From: Taishania sp037189645
Lineage (GTDB): Bacteria; Bacteroidota; Bacteroidia; Flavobacteriales_D; Crocinitomicaceae
Length of the DNA: 64,000 nucleotides
Direction: 5' to 3'
Assembly: GCA_037189645.1 (NCBI GenBank)
Contig: JBBCIY010000005.1
Coordinates: forward strand, 310,001-374,000
Made by a program: the position numbers and the translations under genes. Shown here piece after piece: positions 34,247 to 43,842 of the stretch (the stretch's first letter is position 1; each line of letters begins with the position of its first letter). The notes beneath the pieces are model-generated. The model had not been told where the DNA came from and did no database searches. It was given only the letters and a program-made list of their open reading frames with translations.

Positions 34247-34284
34247 TTTAATATGTTTACAAAAGAAAGTTAACAATTCTGCAC

Positions 34285-34292
34285 TACATTTG
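34285..34292 (+). promoter_or_regulatory. -7 box for the polysaccharide operon
   Basis: TACATTTG matches TAnnTTTG. The predicted transcription start, about seven bases downstream, falls near 34300, where the first possible GTG lies, so I favour the GTG at 34327 as translation start. Confidence 0.5.
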
Positions 34293-34326
34293 TGCGGTAG
34301 TGTCAAAAATACTGCCATTTTTCATT

Positions 34327-35508
34327 GTGAAAAAAATAAAAGTACTCAGAATCATTAACCGGTTTAACATTGGTGGTCCCACCTACAATGCTGCTTTCCT
34401 GACGTCGTTTTTAGGAGATGAGTTTGAAACACTGCTGATCGGAGGGCTGCCTGAGGAAGGCGAATCGGACTCACTGCACATCCTGGAGCAATATGGCGTA
34501 AAACCCGTATTATTGAAAGAAATGCAGCGTAACCCGAATCTGAGGTCAGACAGGATCGCTTACAGGAAGATCCGGAAAATAATCGATGCGTTTCAGCCCG
34601 ATATCGTTCACACTCACGCAGCAAAAGCAGGCGCACTGGGAAGAAGAGCGGCAAAAGCGGCAAAAGTCCCCGTTATTGTCCACACGTTTCACGGGCATGT
34701 ATTCCACGGGTATTTCAACACATTCAAGACATCTGTCTTTAAGCTGATCGAGCGGCGGCTCGCGAAGATCAGTACCCGGATTATAGCGATCTCGGAATCG
34801 CAGAAAAAAGAACTGGTGAAAACACACAAGATCTGTCCCGATAAAAAAGCCGTCGTTATCCCGCTGGGGTTTGACCTGGAAAAGTTCCACTCCGGAAAAG
34901 AAGCGAACCGGGTACGAACACGTTCTCACTATCAGGTGGAAGAAAATGAAATTGCCATTGCGATTACCGGGAGGCTCGCACCTGTTAAAAACCATTCGTT
35001 CTTCATCGAAGTTATGAAAAATATTGCCGGGAAAACTTCCAGGAAAGTCCGTGTATTTATTGTCGGAGACGGGGAAGAACGGGAACACATCCAACAACAG
35101 ATCGACGGCTTTCAATGGCCGGAAAACATCCGTTTTGAGCTGACGTCCTGGATCAGGGATATCGCTTCGTTTAACCCGGGCATGGACATCATCTGCCTCT
35201 GCTCTAAAAATGAAGGTACTCCGGTCAGCCTCATCGAAGCGCAGGCGGCCAATGTTCCTGTCATTTCCACTGATGTCGGAGGTGTCCGGGATGTTGTAGC
35301 GGATAAAAAAACGGGGATAATTGTAACCCCGGAAGCTCAGAATGAGTATACAGAGCAATTGTTATTACTAATTGAAGACGATGCGTACAGGAAAACACTT
35401 TCCATATCCGGATGGGATCATGTAAAAGATAATTTTCATTACACACGCCTGATAAATGATGTAAAGCAATTATATTTGGAATTATTGAAAGAAAAAAATG
35501 TTATTTAA
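34327..35508 (+). CDS. GT4-family glycosyltransferase
   Basis: A 393-residue GT-B retaining glycosyltransferase of family 4. The N-terminal half carries the acceptor side, with RIINRFNIGGPTYNAAFL (glycine-rich start) and DIVHTHAAKAGALGRRAAK. The donor half carries AITGRLAPVKNHSFFIEVM and the E-x7-E motif ENEGTPVSLIE-like (E305 to E313 counted from the alternate GTG at 34300). Acceptor and sugar are unknown. It is first in the polysaccharide operon and overlaps the export gene by 11 bp. The start is uncertain between GTG 34300 and GTG 34327; see the promoter entry. Confidence 0.88.
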   Translation: MKKIKVLRIINRFNIGGPTYNAAFLTSFLGDEFETLLIGGLPEEGESDSLHILEQYGVKPVLLKEMQRNPNLRSDRIAYRKIRKIIDAFQPDIVHTHAAKAGALGRRAAKAAKVPVIVHTFHGHVFHGYFNTFKTSVFKLIERRLAKISTRIIAISESQKKELVKTHKICPDKKAVVIPLGFDLEKFHSGKEANRVRTRSHYQVEENEIAIAITGRLAPVKNHSFFIEVMKNIAGKTSRKVRVFIVGDGEEREHIQQQIDGFQWPENIRFELTSWIRDIASFNPGMDIICLCSKNEGTPVSLIEAQAANVPVISTDVGGVRDVVADKKTGIIVTPEAQNEYTEQLLLLIEDDAYRKTLSISGWDHVKDNFHYTRLINDVKQLYLELLKEKNVI

Positions 35509-36289
35509 AGTCAACTTAAGGTACCTGTTCATCCTGCTCATCCCGGTTGCTGTTTCCAGCTGCGGGATCAACTCCAACATCATGTTCAAGGTAGCAAAAG
35601 GTGATGAAGTCCACTACGATTCAATACCATTGACCCCCACAGAGGATTACCTTATTTCCGTGGATGACAAAATAACGTTTCAGCTCTACACCAACGACGG
35701 GGAATTATTATTGCTCAACAATGCCGATGTCGCTCAGAAAAGTATCACGGGCAATACCACCTCCGGATCCGCGGTTGAATACCTGGTCAAAAGAGACGGT
35801 ACGGCGGAGCTTCCCAAGCTGGGAAAAGTAAAAGTACAGGGATTGTCGGTCACCCAGTGTGAAAGCCTCCTGAAGGAATTATACAGCGCTGAATACCAGA
35901 AACCTTTTGTCCAGGTTCAGATCACCAATCAAAGGGTCGTTGTTTTCCCGGGCAACGGAAGTGATGCCAAAGTGATCCTGCTGGAAAACAACAATACTAC
36001 GCTGATGGAAGCGCTCGCCCAGGCTGGAGGGATCACCGAACGGGGAAAGGCGAAAAAAGTGAAGCTGATGCGCAGGACCGGCGACGGAGACAAGCGCGCG
36101 GTGTATGTACTGGACCTGTCTACCATTGAAGGATTGCAATATGTTGATATGATCGTTCAGGCAAACGATTACATTTACGTAGAGCCGAACCCGCAGATCA
36201 CACGGGAAGTTGTAAAGGATGTTGCCCCGATCGTTTCCATTATTTCAAGCGCGGTGATCATTTTTACCGTCATCAACAATATGAAGTAA
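35498..36289 (+). CDS. Wza-like polysaccharide export lipoprotein
   Basis: A 263-residue outer-membrane polysaccharide export protein. The lipobox VAVSSC places the lipid anchor at Cys22. A polysaccharide export (Poly_export) domain covers about 50-135 (EDYLISVDDKITFQLY ... GTAELPKLGKVKVQGLSVTQCESLL), and an SLBB domain covers about 140-235 (VVFPGNGSDAKVILLENN, LAQAGGI). A hydrophobic helix near the C-terminus (VSIISSAVIIFTVINNM) would be the outer-membrane helix of the Wza octamer. It pairs with the tyrosine kinase gene 3 bp downstream. Confidence 0.9.
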   Translation: MLFKVNLRYLFILLIPVAVSSCGINSNIMFKVAKGDEVHYDSIPLTPTEDYLISVDDKITFQLYTNDGELLLLNNADVAQKSITGNTTSGSAVEYLVKRDGTAELPKLGKVKVQGLSVTQCESLLKELYSAEYQKPFVQVQITNQRVVVFPGNGSDAKVILLENNNTTLMEALAQAGGITERGKAKKVKLMRRTGDGDKRAVYVLDLSTIEGLQYVDMIVQANDYIYVEPNPQITREVVKDVAPIVSIISSAVIIFTVINNMK

Positions 36290-36292
36290 GGT

Positions 36293-38698
36293 ATGTCCGA
36301 GAATCTCAATAGCTTCATAATCAATAAACGGTACGACTCCCTGTTATTCCGTACGATCATCCGCCGGTTCTGGTGGTGGATCCCGATATTCATGCTGTTT
36401 TTTTTCGCTGTGGCTACGATCTACCTGCGGTATACTAAACCCATCTACGAATCACAGCTGATTCTCCAGATAGAAAGTGAAGACAATGCGAAGAATATCA
36501 TTGACATTGAAAATATCAATACCAAAAAGGATGTCTTTTTCTCTGAGGTGGAATTGCTCAAATCCGAATTGCTGTTCAACCAGGCGATCCAATCACTTGA
36601 TATGAACGTCAGCATTTTCTATAGAGGCAAAATCCTTACGGAAGAAAAATACAAGTTCGGCAGCTTTTACATCCAGCCTTATCACCTGGGTGACTCCCTC
36701 CTTGTCAACACGCCTGTCTACATTTCGTTTGACGGAAGCAAGATCACCCTGAACTACACATTCGATGGCAAAGATACTGAAGCAACCGGCCCCATTGGTG
36801 AGCACATTGTGTCTCCTCATTTCGATGTTGTTTTCAAATCGGAAAACAAACAGGCATTCCGGGAAGAAGTGGAAGCAAACGAAGCTTATTTCATCTTCAA
36901 CAGCATAGAAAGCCTTTCCGAACGCTTTATGAAAGGATTGAGCGTTGTTCCGGTCGATGAAAGGGCACGCACGGTACTCATCGGGTTCAGGGGCGACAAC
37001 CCGAAAATATGCCATGACCTGACACTGGCACTGGCCAATACCTTCATTGATTATTCGGTCAAAATGAAAAAGAAGAGCTCGGAAAGCATTCTTTACTTCA
37101 TCGACATACAGCTTGACTCACTGTCTAACGAATTAAAAAAATCAAAGGACAGCCTGATGAACTTTCAGCGTTCGGTCAATCTTGCCAATCCTGAAAGCAA
37201 CGGCAGCGAGCTTCAGAATGACGTCAGCAAATTCCAGGAAGAATTGTTCAACCTGGAAGACGAAATGTTCACATTGCGCTCCATCCACAAACGCATCCAG
37301 GAAAACCCGAACCGGCTGGATGTTTACCGCATTTTACCTGAATTGCTTGGAAAATCTTATGAAACCGCTATTTCCGGGCATATCCAGACCCTTCACCTGC
37401 TCCTGGAAGAAAAGGAAGACATCCTATTCAAGCTCACCCCCGAAAGTTCCGAAGCAAAAAGAATAGACAAAAAAATACTTGAAAAGACAAAACAGATCTC
37501 CAGGAGCATCGATGCCATTGAGGACCGGCTGGAAAGCAGAAGCAAAGCCCTGCGGGAAAAAATCGGTTCGCTGGAATCCGAATACTCCACATTGCCTGAA
37601 AAGCGCATGGAATTCAACCGCCTGAAAAACATCCAGGACCTGAATGAAAAATACTTTCAGCTGCTGACAGAGAAAAAAGTACAGTACTCCATCTCAGATG
37701 CAGGGTTCGCATCCAACAACCGGATACTGAAAAAACCCGCAGCCGATTTTTCACCGGTAGAGCCACGGTCTGCCATTGTCTATACCGGCTTTATACTGCT
37801 CGGACTGTTCATCGGGATCGGCATGCTGTTCTTCAAATACATCACCTTCAACGAGATCAACCTGCTGGAAGACCTGCAAAGCATTTTACCTGCAAAGACC
37901 ACAACACTTGGGGGTGTACCGCTTTCCAAATATGCGCTGGAGCACTCGCAGGTGATCGTTTCCAAAGCACCTAAGTCAATGATGGCCGAAGCGATGCGGA
38001 AGATCCGCGTGAACCTGGGGTATGTTCATCCGAATTACAAGACCATCGCAATCACTTCATCGATCTCCGGAGAAGGAAAAACATTCATCGCGCTGAATTT
38101 GTCCGCCATTATCGCCATGACCGGCAAAAAAACCATCCTGCTCGACCTGGACATGCGGAAACCCAAAGTGCACCTGGCATTCGGGATCAGCAACGACAAA
38201 GGAATGAGCAACCTCATCATCGGCAAAATCAGCCTGGAGGAAGCGATCGTAAAAGATGTGGAAGTCAACCTGGACATTATTTCTTCCGGTCCGATCCCTC
38301 CGAATCCTTCCGAATTGCTCTTAAGCGAGCATTTTAAAACGATTCTCGAACAGCTGAAAAAAGTATATGACGTCATCGTGATCGATAATCCTCCTGTAGG
38401 GCTTGTTTCCGACGGTGTACAAGTGCTGACAGAGGCCGATATTCCGATCTACGTATTCAAATCCCAGTATTCGAAGCGGCATTTTGCATTCCGTGTAAGG
38501 GAATTATTTGAAATGCAGCAGCTCAAATCGCTGAATATCATCCTGAACGGGATCACCAATGCCCAGCACAACGCGTATGGCTATGGATACGGTGCATACG
38601 GGGGATACGTGGATGACGACAAGATCGCGAACCTGAAAACGACCAGCCGGATAAAGAAATTTTTCAACTTCTTATTTAAACGAAATGGAAATAATTAG
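36293..38698 (+). CDS. Wzc-like polysaccharide co-polymerase tyrosine autokinase
   Basis: An 801-residue inner-membrane protein that controls polysaccharide length and export. A Wzz domain (helix at about 25-47) leads to a long periplasmic coiled-coil region (about 260-450), GNVR domain and second helix (about 500-525). The cytoplasmic BY-kinase shows Walker A SSISGEGKT (about 589-597), Walker A' LLDLDMRKP (about 615-623) and Walker B VIVIDNPPVG (about 693-702). A Tyr-rich cluster AYGYGYGAYGGY near 761-773 is the autophosphorylation tail. It follows the Wza-like gene by 3 bp and overlaps rfbC by 14 bp. Confidence 0.93.
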   Translation: MSENLNSFIINKRYDSLLFRTIIRRFWWWIPIFMLFFFAVATIYLRYTKPIYESQLILQIESEDNAKNIIDIENINTKKDVFFSEVELLKSELLFNQAIQSLDMNVSIFYRGKILTEEKYKFGSFYIQPYHLGDSLLVNTPVYISFDGSKITLNYTFDGKDTEATGPIGEHIVSPHFDVVFKSENKQAFREEVEANEAYFIFNSIESLSERFMKGLSVVPVDERARTVLIGFRGDNPKICHDLTLALANTFIDYSVKMKKKSSESILYFIDIQLDSLSNELKKSKDSLMNFQRSVNLANPESNGSELQNDVSKFQEELFNLEDEMFTLRSIHKRIQENPNRLDVYRILPELLGKSYETAISGHIQTLHLLLEEKEDILFKLTPESSEAKRIDKKILEKTKQISRSIDAIEDRLESRSKALREKIGSLESEYSTLPEKRMEFNRLKNIQDLNEKYFQLLTEKKVQYSISDAGFASNNRILKKPAADFSPVEPRSAIVYTGFILLGLFIGIGMLFFKYITFNEINLLEDLQSILPAKTTTLGGVPLSKYALEHSQVIVSKAPKSMMAEAMRKIRVNLGYVHPNYKTIAITSSISGEGKTFIALNLSAIIAMTGKKTILLDLDMRKPKVHLAFGISNDKGMSNLIIGKISLEEAIVKDVEVNLDIISSGPIPPNPSELLLSEHFKTILEQLKKVYDVIVIDNPPVGLVSDGVQVLTEADIPIYVFKSQYSKRHFAFRVRELFEMQQLKSLNIILNGITNAQHNAYGYGYGAYGGYVDDDKIANLKTTSRIKKFFNFLFKRNGNN

Positions 38699-39230
38699 AC
38701 CATTTATTGATGGGCTTATCATTCTTGTACCGAAAAAATACGAAGATGCCCGCGGGCATTTCAGTGAAAGTTTTAACCAGAAAGTTTTCAACGAAATAGC
38801 AGGAAAAAAGATTATATTTGTGCAGGATAACGAGTCGGTTTCCAGGAAAGACGTACTGAGGGGGTTGCATTTTCAGACTCCGCCACACGCCCAGGGAAAA
38901 CTTGTAAGAGTCGTGCAGGGAGCGGTGCTGGATGTTGCGGTTGATCTCCGGAAAAATTCTCCCACCTACGGAAAATGGCATTCTGAGGAGCTGTCGGCAA
39001 AAAACGGCAAACAGTTCTGGATCCCCGAAGGATTTGCACATGGTTTTCTTACCCTGGAGGACGACACGAAATTTTTATATAAATGCACTGATTATTACGC
39101 ACCACAAGCTGAAAAGACCATAGTATGGAACGATCCGGCAATCGGTATTGACTGGAATATTTTTAACCCTTTAATCTCTGAAAAAGACAAAAATGGAATA
39201 ATTTTTGACGACCTCTATTCACCCTTTTAA
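38685..39230 (+). CDS. rfbC: dTDP-4-dehydrorhamnose 3,5-epimerase-like
   Basis: A 181-residue RmlC-type cupin that epimerises dTDP-4-keto-6-deoxyglucose in dTDP-rhamnose synthesis. Visible family segments are ARGHFSESFN, DNESVSRKDVLRGLHFQ (with the catalytic His and Arg), GKLVRVVQGAVLDVAVDLRKNSPTYGKW (with Asp), and IPEGFAHGFLTLEDDTKFLYKCTDYYAP. The length is right for RfbC. The companion genes rfbA, rfbB and rfbD are not in the window and would have to be elsewhere. Related epimerases work on other dTDP-6-deoxysugars, so the exact substrate is inferred. It overlaps the kinase gene. Confidence 0.88.
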   Translation: MEIIRPFIDGLIILVPKKYEDARGHFSESFNQKVFNEIAGKKIIFVQDNESVSRKDVLRGLHFQTPPHAQGKLVRVVQGAVLDVAVDLRKNSPTYGKWHSEELSAKNGKQFWIPEGFAHGFLTLEDDTKFLYKCTDYYAPQAEKTIVWNDPAIGIDWNIFNPLISEKDKNGIIFDDLYSPF

Positions 39231-39244
39231 TCACCAAGTCGTTT

Positions 39245-40309
39245 ATGAACCCTAACATCATTCACTTATTCATTTTCCTCCTGGGAGGACTAGCGGCTGC
39301 ATTTGTCTGCAACGCACTCCTGCTCCGCTTTTCACAATCACTGGGCATCCGGAATAAAAACGACATCACTGTACGCTGGAGCAATCAATCCAAACCATCG
39401 CTGGGAGGCGTAAGCTTTTTCGTCGTTTTCATTTTCTTCACGTTTGCGTATTCCATACTCTTCCGGGATGAAAACATTTTCTGGATCAGGCAGTACATCG
39501 GTGTATTCGTGGCCGGTACCCTGGCATTCATCATGGGGCTTGCAGACGATGCCTACAACACCAGGCCGCTGCTCAAATTATCGGTACAGATCCTCTGCGG
39601 AGTGATCCTGGTCTATACCGGCAGCGTGATCCAGCTGACCGATTCAGCATTCATTAACAATACCGTAACCATCTTCTGGGTAGTTCTGCTGATGAATTCC
39701 CTCAATATGCTGGATAACATGGATGGTATTACGGGTACGGTCGTACTGTTCATTATCATCACATGCCTGGGTGCAGACTGGCTGCTCACGGGATTCGACC
39801 CGGATGTATGGTCTACCCTGAACTGCGCAATGATCGGAGGTTTGCTCGGCTTCCTGTATTTCAATGTCAACCCTTCGAAGCTTTTCATGGGAGACGCGGG
39901 GTCCCAGTTTATCGGCTTCTTTGTAGCGTTTATCACGATCGATAATCTCTGGATGGCGGGAGCGAACAACGGTTTCGGGGACAGTACAGGGTTCTTGCTG
40001 GTACTGGTATGTTTTACCATTCCTTTTTCAGATACGCTTACTGTGGTCATCAACCGGCTCAAAAAAGGGAAATCTCCCATGGTCGGAGGAAAGGACCATA
40101 CAACCCATCACCTGGTGTACGCCGGTTTGAGCGACAAAAAAGTATGGCATGTATTCCTGGTGATCTCTGCGGTTTCCTGCATGCTGACACTGGTAATGAT
40201 CTGGCTGCTGAAATCAGGATATACTAACCCGGTGCTGGTCTTTCCCGGATTCAGCATCATTGTTTTTCTCCTGCTTTACAGGAATACCATCAGGTACCCC
40301 CAGGGATAA
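39245..40309 (+). CDS. MraY/WecA-family undecaprenyl-phosphate sugar transferase
   Basis: A 354-residue membrane enzyme of the MraY/WecA family, which starts polysaccharide chains by moving a sugar-phosphate from UDP-sugar to undecaprenyl phosphate. About ten hydrophobic helices are seen. Conserved acidic motifs are in place: D101-D102 in GLADDAY, NMLDNMDG (D157, D160) and FMGDAGSQFIGF near 218. A basic loop with GGKDHTTHH follows, matching the HIHH-type motif. It ends the polysaccharide operon and could supply the initiating transferase; the sugar is not known. Confidence 0.88.
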   Translation: MNPNIIHLFIFLLGGLAAAFVCNALLLRFSQSLGIRNKNDITVRWSNQSKPSLGGVSFFVVFIFFTFAYSILFRDENIFWIRQYIGVFVAGTLAFIMGLADDAYNTRPLLKLSVQILCGVILVYTGSVIQLTDSAFINNTVTIFWVVLLMNSLNMLDNMDGITGTVVLFIIITCLGADWLLTGFDPDVWSTLNCAMIGGLLGFLYFNVNPSKLFMGDAGSQFIGFFVAFITIDNLWMAGANNGFGDSTGFLLVLVCFTIPFSDTLTVVINRLKKGKSPMVGGKDHTTHHLVYAGLSDKKVWHVFLVISAVSCMLTLVMIWLLKSGYTNPVLVFPGFSIIVFLLLYRNTIRYPQG

Positions 40310-40368
40310 CTGAAATCCGGGACACATTTTATTAACATTTTTTTCTGTCCCGTTCATCCTTTTGTTTG

Positions 40369-40376
40369 TAATTTTG
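40369..40376 (+). promoter_or_regulatory. -7 box for the TonB receptor gene
   Basis: TAATTTTG matches TAnnTTTG, 21 bp upstream of the ATG at 40398. It supports that ATG rather than the one at 40362, which precedes the box. Confidence 0.5.
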
Positions 40377-40397
40377 TGGGGAATAAAAAACTCCTTC

Positions 40398-42797
40398 ATG
40401 CCCAGACAACTACTAACATTTCTGATCCTGTTCCCGACAGTTGTTTTTGCTCAGAACAAAGTGTCGGTATCCGGAACGGTTACCAATAATGAAGATGGAG
40501 AAACCGTATTCGGTGCCCGTATTTCATTCCCGGAGTTGTCTGTAGGAGTTGTAACCAACAGCTACGGCTTTTATTCCGTTTCCATTCCAAAAGGGATTCA
40601 CAAAATGGAAATTTCAGCTGTCGGACTGCAAAAGGAAGAGCGGACGATCGATTTTCAGCGAGATACCACCATCCATTTTGAGATGAAAATCCCTGCCAAA
40701 GAGATCGACGAGCTGGTCGTCACTGCTGACCGTTCAGAGAACGTAAAATCAGCGAACATGGGGCAGATGGAGCTCCAGATCGAAGAAATAAAAAAACTTC
40801 CTGCCTTCATGGGAGAAGTCGACCTTGTAAAGGCCATCCAGTTATTGCCCGGCGTTTCTTCCGCATCTGAAGGCGGACAGGGATTCTACGTACGCGGAGG
40901 AGGTCCGGATCAGAACCTGGTGCTGCTGGACGAAGCTGTTATTTACAATGCCTCTCACCTGTTCGGTTTTTTCTCCGTCTTCAATCCCGATGCCGTTAAA
41001 AATGTAAATCTTATCAAAGGAGGAATGCCTGCCAACTATGGCGGACGCTTGTCTTCCGTACTGGAAGTCAATATGGTGGAAGGCAATAAGAAGGATTTTT
41101 CCGTCAAAGGCGGTCTGGGGGTCATCTCCTCACGGCTAGCAGTTGAAGGCCCCATCAAAAAAGACAAAGGATCCTTCATGATCTCAGGTCGGAGAACGTA
41201 TGTCGACCTGCTGATGAAGGCATTCATTCCAAAATCTTCTCCTTTCAGAGGGTCCAGCTATTATTTTTACGATCTGAACTTCAAAGCCAATTACAAGCTT
41301 TCCGACAGAGACCACATTTACCTCAGCGGTTATTTCGGAAAAGATGAGTTCCGGTTCGACAACAAACAGGATAATTTTATGGTGAGCATGCCCTGGCAGA
41401 ATGGTGCAGCCTCCCTGAGGTGGACACACCTGTTCGGCAGGAAGTTATTTATGAACGTTTCCGCCACCTATTCACACTATAATTTTTCATTCGGATCCCA
41501 ACAGGACGAAATCCAGTTAAAGCTGAGCTCCGGGATCAACGATATCGGCGGGAAAGTCGATTTTACCTATTATCCGAAAGATAACCGGCACTCCATCAAG
41601 TTCGGGGCGCAATACACCTATCACATCTTCACTCCTACCAGTGTCTCTGCCCAGCAGGATACAACAGTTTTCGACACCGGGCTGGGGCAAAGCCTGTACA
41701 GCCATGAAACCGGGGTTTACCTGATCGATGAATGGGATATAACAGAAAACCTGAGGCTCAACACCGGGCTGCGTTACAGCACCTACACGCACACGGGAAA
41801 ATTTACCCGCTACGTCAAAGGAGATATGTCTACTCCCGATTCAACCATCGAATACGGGAAAGGAGATGTCGTTGCTTTCTACCAAGGACTGGAGCCGCGG
41901 GTAGCCCTTCGTTACCTGCTCCCGGATAACAGCTCTATCAAAGCCGGGTTTGCCTATAATTACCAGTACACCCACCTCGCGTCTATCAGTGCGGTATCGC
42001 TTCCGACCGATATCTGGTACCCCACCACCGATATCGCAAAACCGCAAAAAGGCTGGCAGGCCGCACTCGGTTATTTCAGGAATTTCGCCGACGATATGTT
42101 CGAAACCTCCGTGGAACTGTATTACAAGGGAATGGACAACCTTGTTGAGTTTAAAGAAGGAGCGCTTCCGACCGACAATGTCAACGACAACACGGACAAC
42201 CTGCTGACCTTCGGAAGAGGCTGGAGCTACGGAGTAGAATTGTTCTTCAAAAAGACCAGGGGAAAATTCACCGGATGGCTGGGCTACACCTGGGCGAAAA
42301 CCGAACGGAAATTCGAAGAGATCAATGAAGGAAAAGTTTATCCTGCCAAATACGACAGAAGACATGACCTTTCCCTCGTCGGGACGTACGACATCAATAA
42401 ACGATGGAGTTTAGGGGGAGCGTTTGTATTCGCGACCGGGAACACATTAACACTTCCCACTGCCTGGTATATGCACAACCAGAACTTACTGTTCCAGTAC
42501 GGAGCGAGAAACTCAAGCCGGATGGCTCCTTATCACCGCCTGGACCTGTCTGTGACCCTGTATGACAGAGAGTTCAAAGAAAAACGGGATCCAGCGACAG
42601 GAGAAATGGTACAGCAAAAGAAACGGTTCAGGAGCAACTGGGTCTTATCTGTTTATAATGTTTACAGCAGGGCAAACCCTTATTTCCTGTATGTAGACAG
42701 CGATGGGAATTTCATGGACGGAGATTTCCAGGTGAATGTTAAACAAGTGAGCCTCTTCCCTGTCATACCAAGTATCACCTGGAATTTTGAATTTTAA
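40398..42797 (+). CDS. TonB-dependent receptor with carboxypeptidase-regulatory-like domain
   Basis: A 799-residue outer-membrane transporter. A signal peptide (MPRQLLTFLILFPTVVFAQ) precedes a CarboxypepD-regulatory-like Ig domain (about 25-110), a plug domain (about 125-230) with GEVDLVKAIQLLPGVSSASEG and YVRGGGPDQNLVLLDEA, and a beta-barrel to the C-terminal Phe. Energy would come from TonB-ExbBD. The substrate is unknown. It ends on the same base where the DUF4249 gene starts, so the two form a transport unit, as commonly seen in Bacteroidota. The shorter start at 40398 is preferred because of the promoter box. Confidence 0.92.
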   Translation: MPRQLLTFLILFPTVVFAQNKVSVSGTVTNNEDGETVFGARISFPELSVGVVTNSYGFYSVSIPKGIHKMEISAVGLQKEERTIDFQRDTTIHFEMKIPAKEIDELVVTADRSENVKSANMGQMELQIEEIKKLPAFMGEVDLVKAIQLLPGVSSASEGGQGFYVRGGGPDQNLVLLDEAVIYNASHLFGFFSVFNPDAVKNVNLIKGGMPANYGGRLSSVLEVNMVEGNKKDFSVKGGLGVISSRLAVEGPIKKDKGSFMISGRRTYVDLLMKAFIPKSSPFRGSSYYFYDLNFKANYKLSDRDHIYLSGYFGKDEFRFDNKQDNFMVSMPWQNGAASLRWTHLFGRKLFMNVSATYSHYNFSFGSQQDEIQLKLSSGINDIGGKVDFTYYPKDNRHSIKFGAQYTYHIFTPTSVSAQQDTTVFDTGLGQSLYSHETGVYLIDEWDITENLRLNTGLRYSTYTHTGKFTRYVKGDMSTPDSTIEYGKGDVVAFYQGLEPRVALRYLLPDNSSIKAGFAYNYQYTHLASISAVSLPTDIWYPTTDIAKPQKGWQAALGYFRNFADDMFETSVELYYKGMDNLVEFKEGALPTDNVNDNTDNLLTFGRGWSYGVELFFKKTRGKFTGWLGYTWAKTERKFEEINEGKVYPAKYDRRHDLSLVGTYDINKRWSLGGAFVFATGNTLTLPTAWYMHNQNLLFQYGARNSSRMAPYHRLDLSVTLYDREFKEKRDPATGEMVQQKKRFRSNWVLSVYNVYSRANPYFLYVDSDGNFMDGDFQVNVKQVSLFPVIPSITWNFEF

Positions 42798-43777
42798 TGC
42801 GAAAGAAAATGAAACAATTCTTCCACACATACGGTTTATACGCAATAGCGTTGGTACTCGGACTCGCATTCGCACTTTCCTGTACAAAAGAAGTGAAAAT
42901 AGACATCCCGGGATTTAAAGAACAGCTGGTTATTGACGGCTCCATCGAAACGGGAATGCCCCCGATCGTTATTATTTCACGGTCAAAAGATATTTACTCT
43001 CCAACCAATATCGAAGCATTTTTGTCCGGGTTCGTAGCCGATGCCTCTGTATATGTGAGCGACGGTACAAATGAATACCAGCTGGACCTGCTCTGCTCCG
43101 ATGACCTTCCTCCCGGAACGGAAGACCTCGTCGCTGGATTCCTGGGGGTTACTCCGGAACAATTAGCCCAGTTCAACATCTGTGCCTATACTTCTCTGAA
43201 TCCTGCTGTATGGGGCCAGGTAGGGAAAACGTATCACCTGCGGGTAGAACACGAAGGAAAAGAATATACAGGAACAACTCAATTGCTACAACCGCACGCA
43301 TTGGACAGCTTATGGTGGGAAGAAGAAAACGACAATCCGGGATATGGTTTTTCCTATGCGACACTGAGTGATCCTCCCGGGACGTATGACGCTTACAAAT
43401 GGGAAGCAAGGAGGATCAATATGGTTGACGGGAAACCGGTCGACGGCTACTACAAGCCGACCTTTAACAATGTCTTCGAAGATGAATTTTTCGACGGGAA
43501 AACATTCAACTTCTACTATGAAAACCCGTGGACTTCCAGTAATTATGATTTACCGGTCAATCAACGGGGGCGATACGCTGCCGGCGATACGGTCGTTGTC
43601 AAATTTTCAAAGATCGACCAGGGCACCTACGACTTCTTGTATTCGAAAGTAATGCAGTCGTTATCCAGCGGAAATCCTTTTGCTTCACCAATGAATGTTA
43701 CAACCAATCTCAACGGAGGATGCCTGGGGGTATGGGCAGGTTACTCTCCTGTTTATGATACAATTGTATGTCAATAA
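42797..43777 (+). CDS. DUF4249 lipoprotein
   Basis: A 326-residue lipoprotein of the DUF4249 family, encoded right behind the TonB receptor. The N-terminal signal ends in lipobox ALSC (Cys29 counted from 42797). The mature part begins CTKEVKIDIP and shows the family's repeated strand units VIDGSIETGMPPIVIISRSK and DASVYVSDGTNEYQL. DUF4249 proteins occur beside TonB receptors and probably bind or gate the cargo on the cell surface, in analogy to SusD; this is inferred from context. No T9SS domain is present. Confidence 0.88.
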   Translation: MRKKMKQFFHTYGLYAIALVLGLAFALSCTKEVKIDIPGFKEQLVIDGSIETGMPPIVIISRSKDIYSPTNIEAFLSGFVADASVYVSDGTNEYQLDLLCSDDLPPGTEDLVAGFLGVTPEQLAQFNICAYTSLNPAVWGQVGKTYHLRVEHEGKEYTGTTQLLQPHALDSLWWEEENDNPGYGFSYATLSDPPGTYDAYKWEARRINMVDGKPVDGYYKPTFNNVFEDEFFDGKTFNFYYENPWTSSNYDLPVNQRGRYAAGDTVVVKFSKIDQGTYDFLYSKVMQSLSSGNPFASPMNVTTNLNGGCLGVWAGYSPVYDTIVCQ

Positions 43778-43842
43778 CAATCAAATGAAGCAATCTGAAT
43801 GACCACTCAATACAATCACATTTTCTAGGAAAAGATTGACGG

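Noticed and set aside
34546..35358. Minus-strand open frame of 270 codons
   Set aside because: It lies fully within the well-supported GT4 glycosyltransferase gene and has no recognisable motif.
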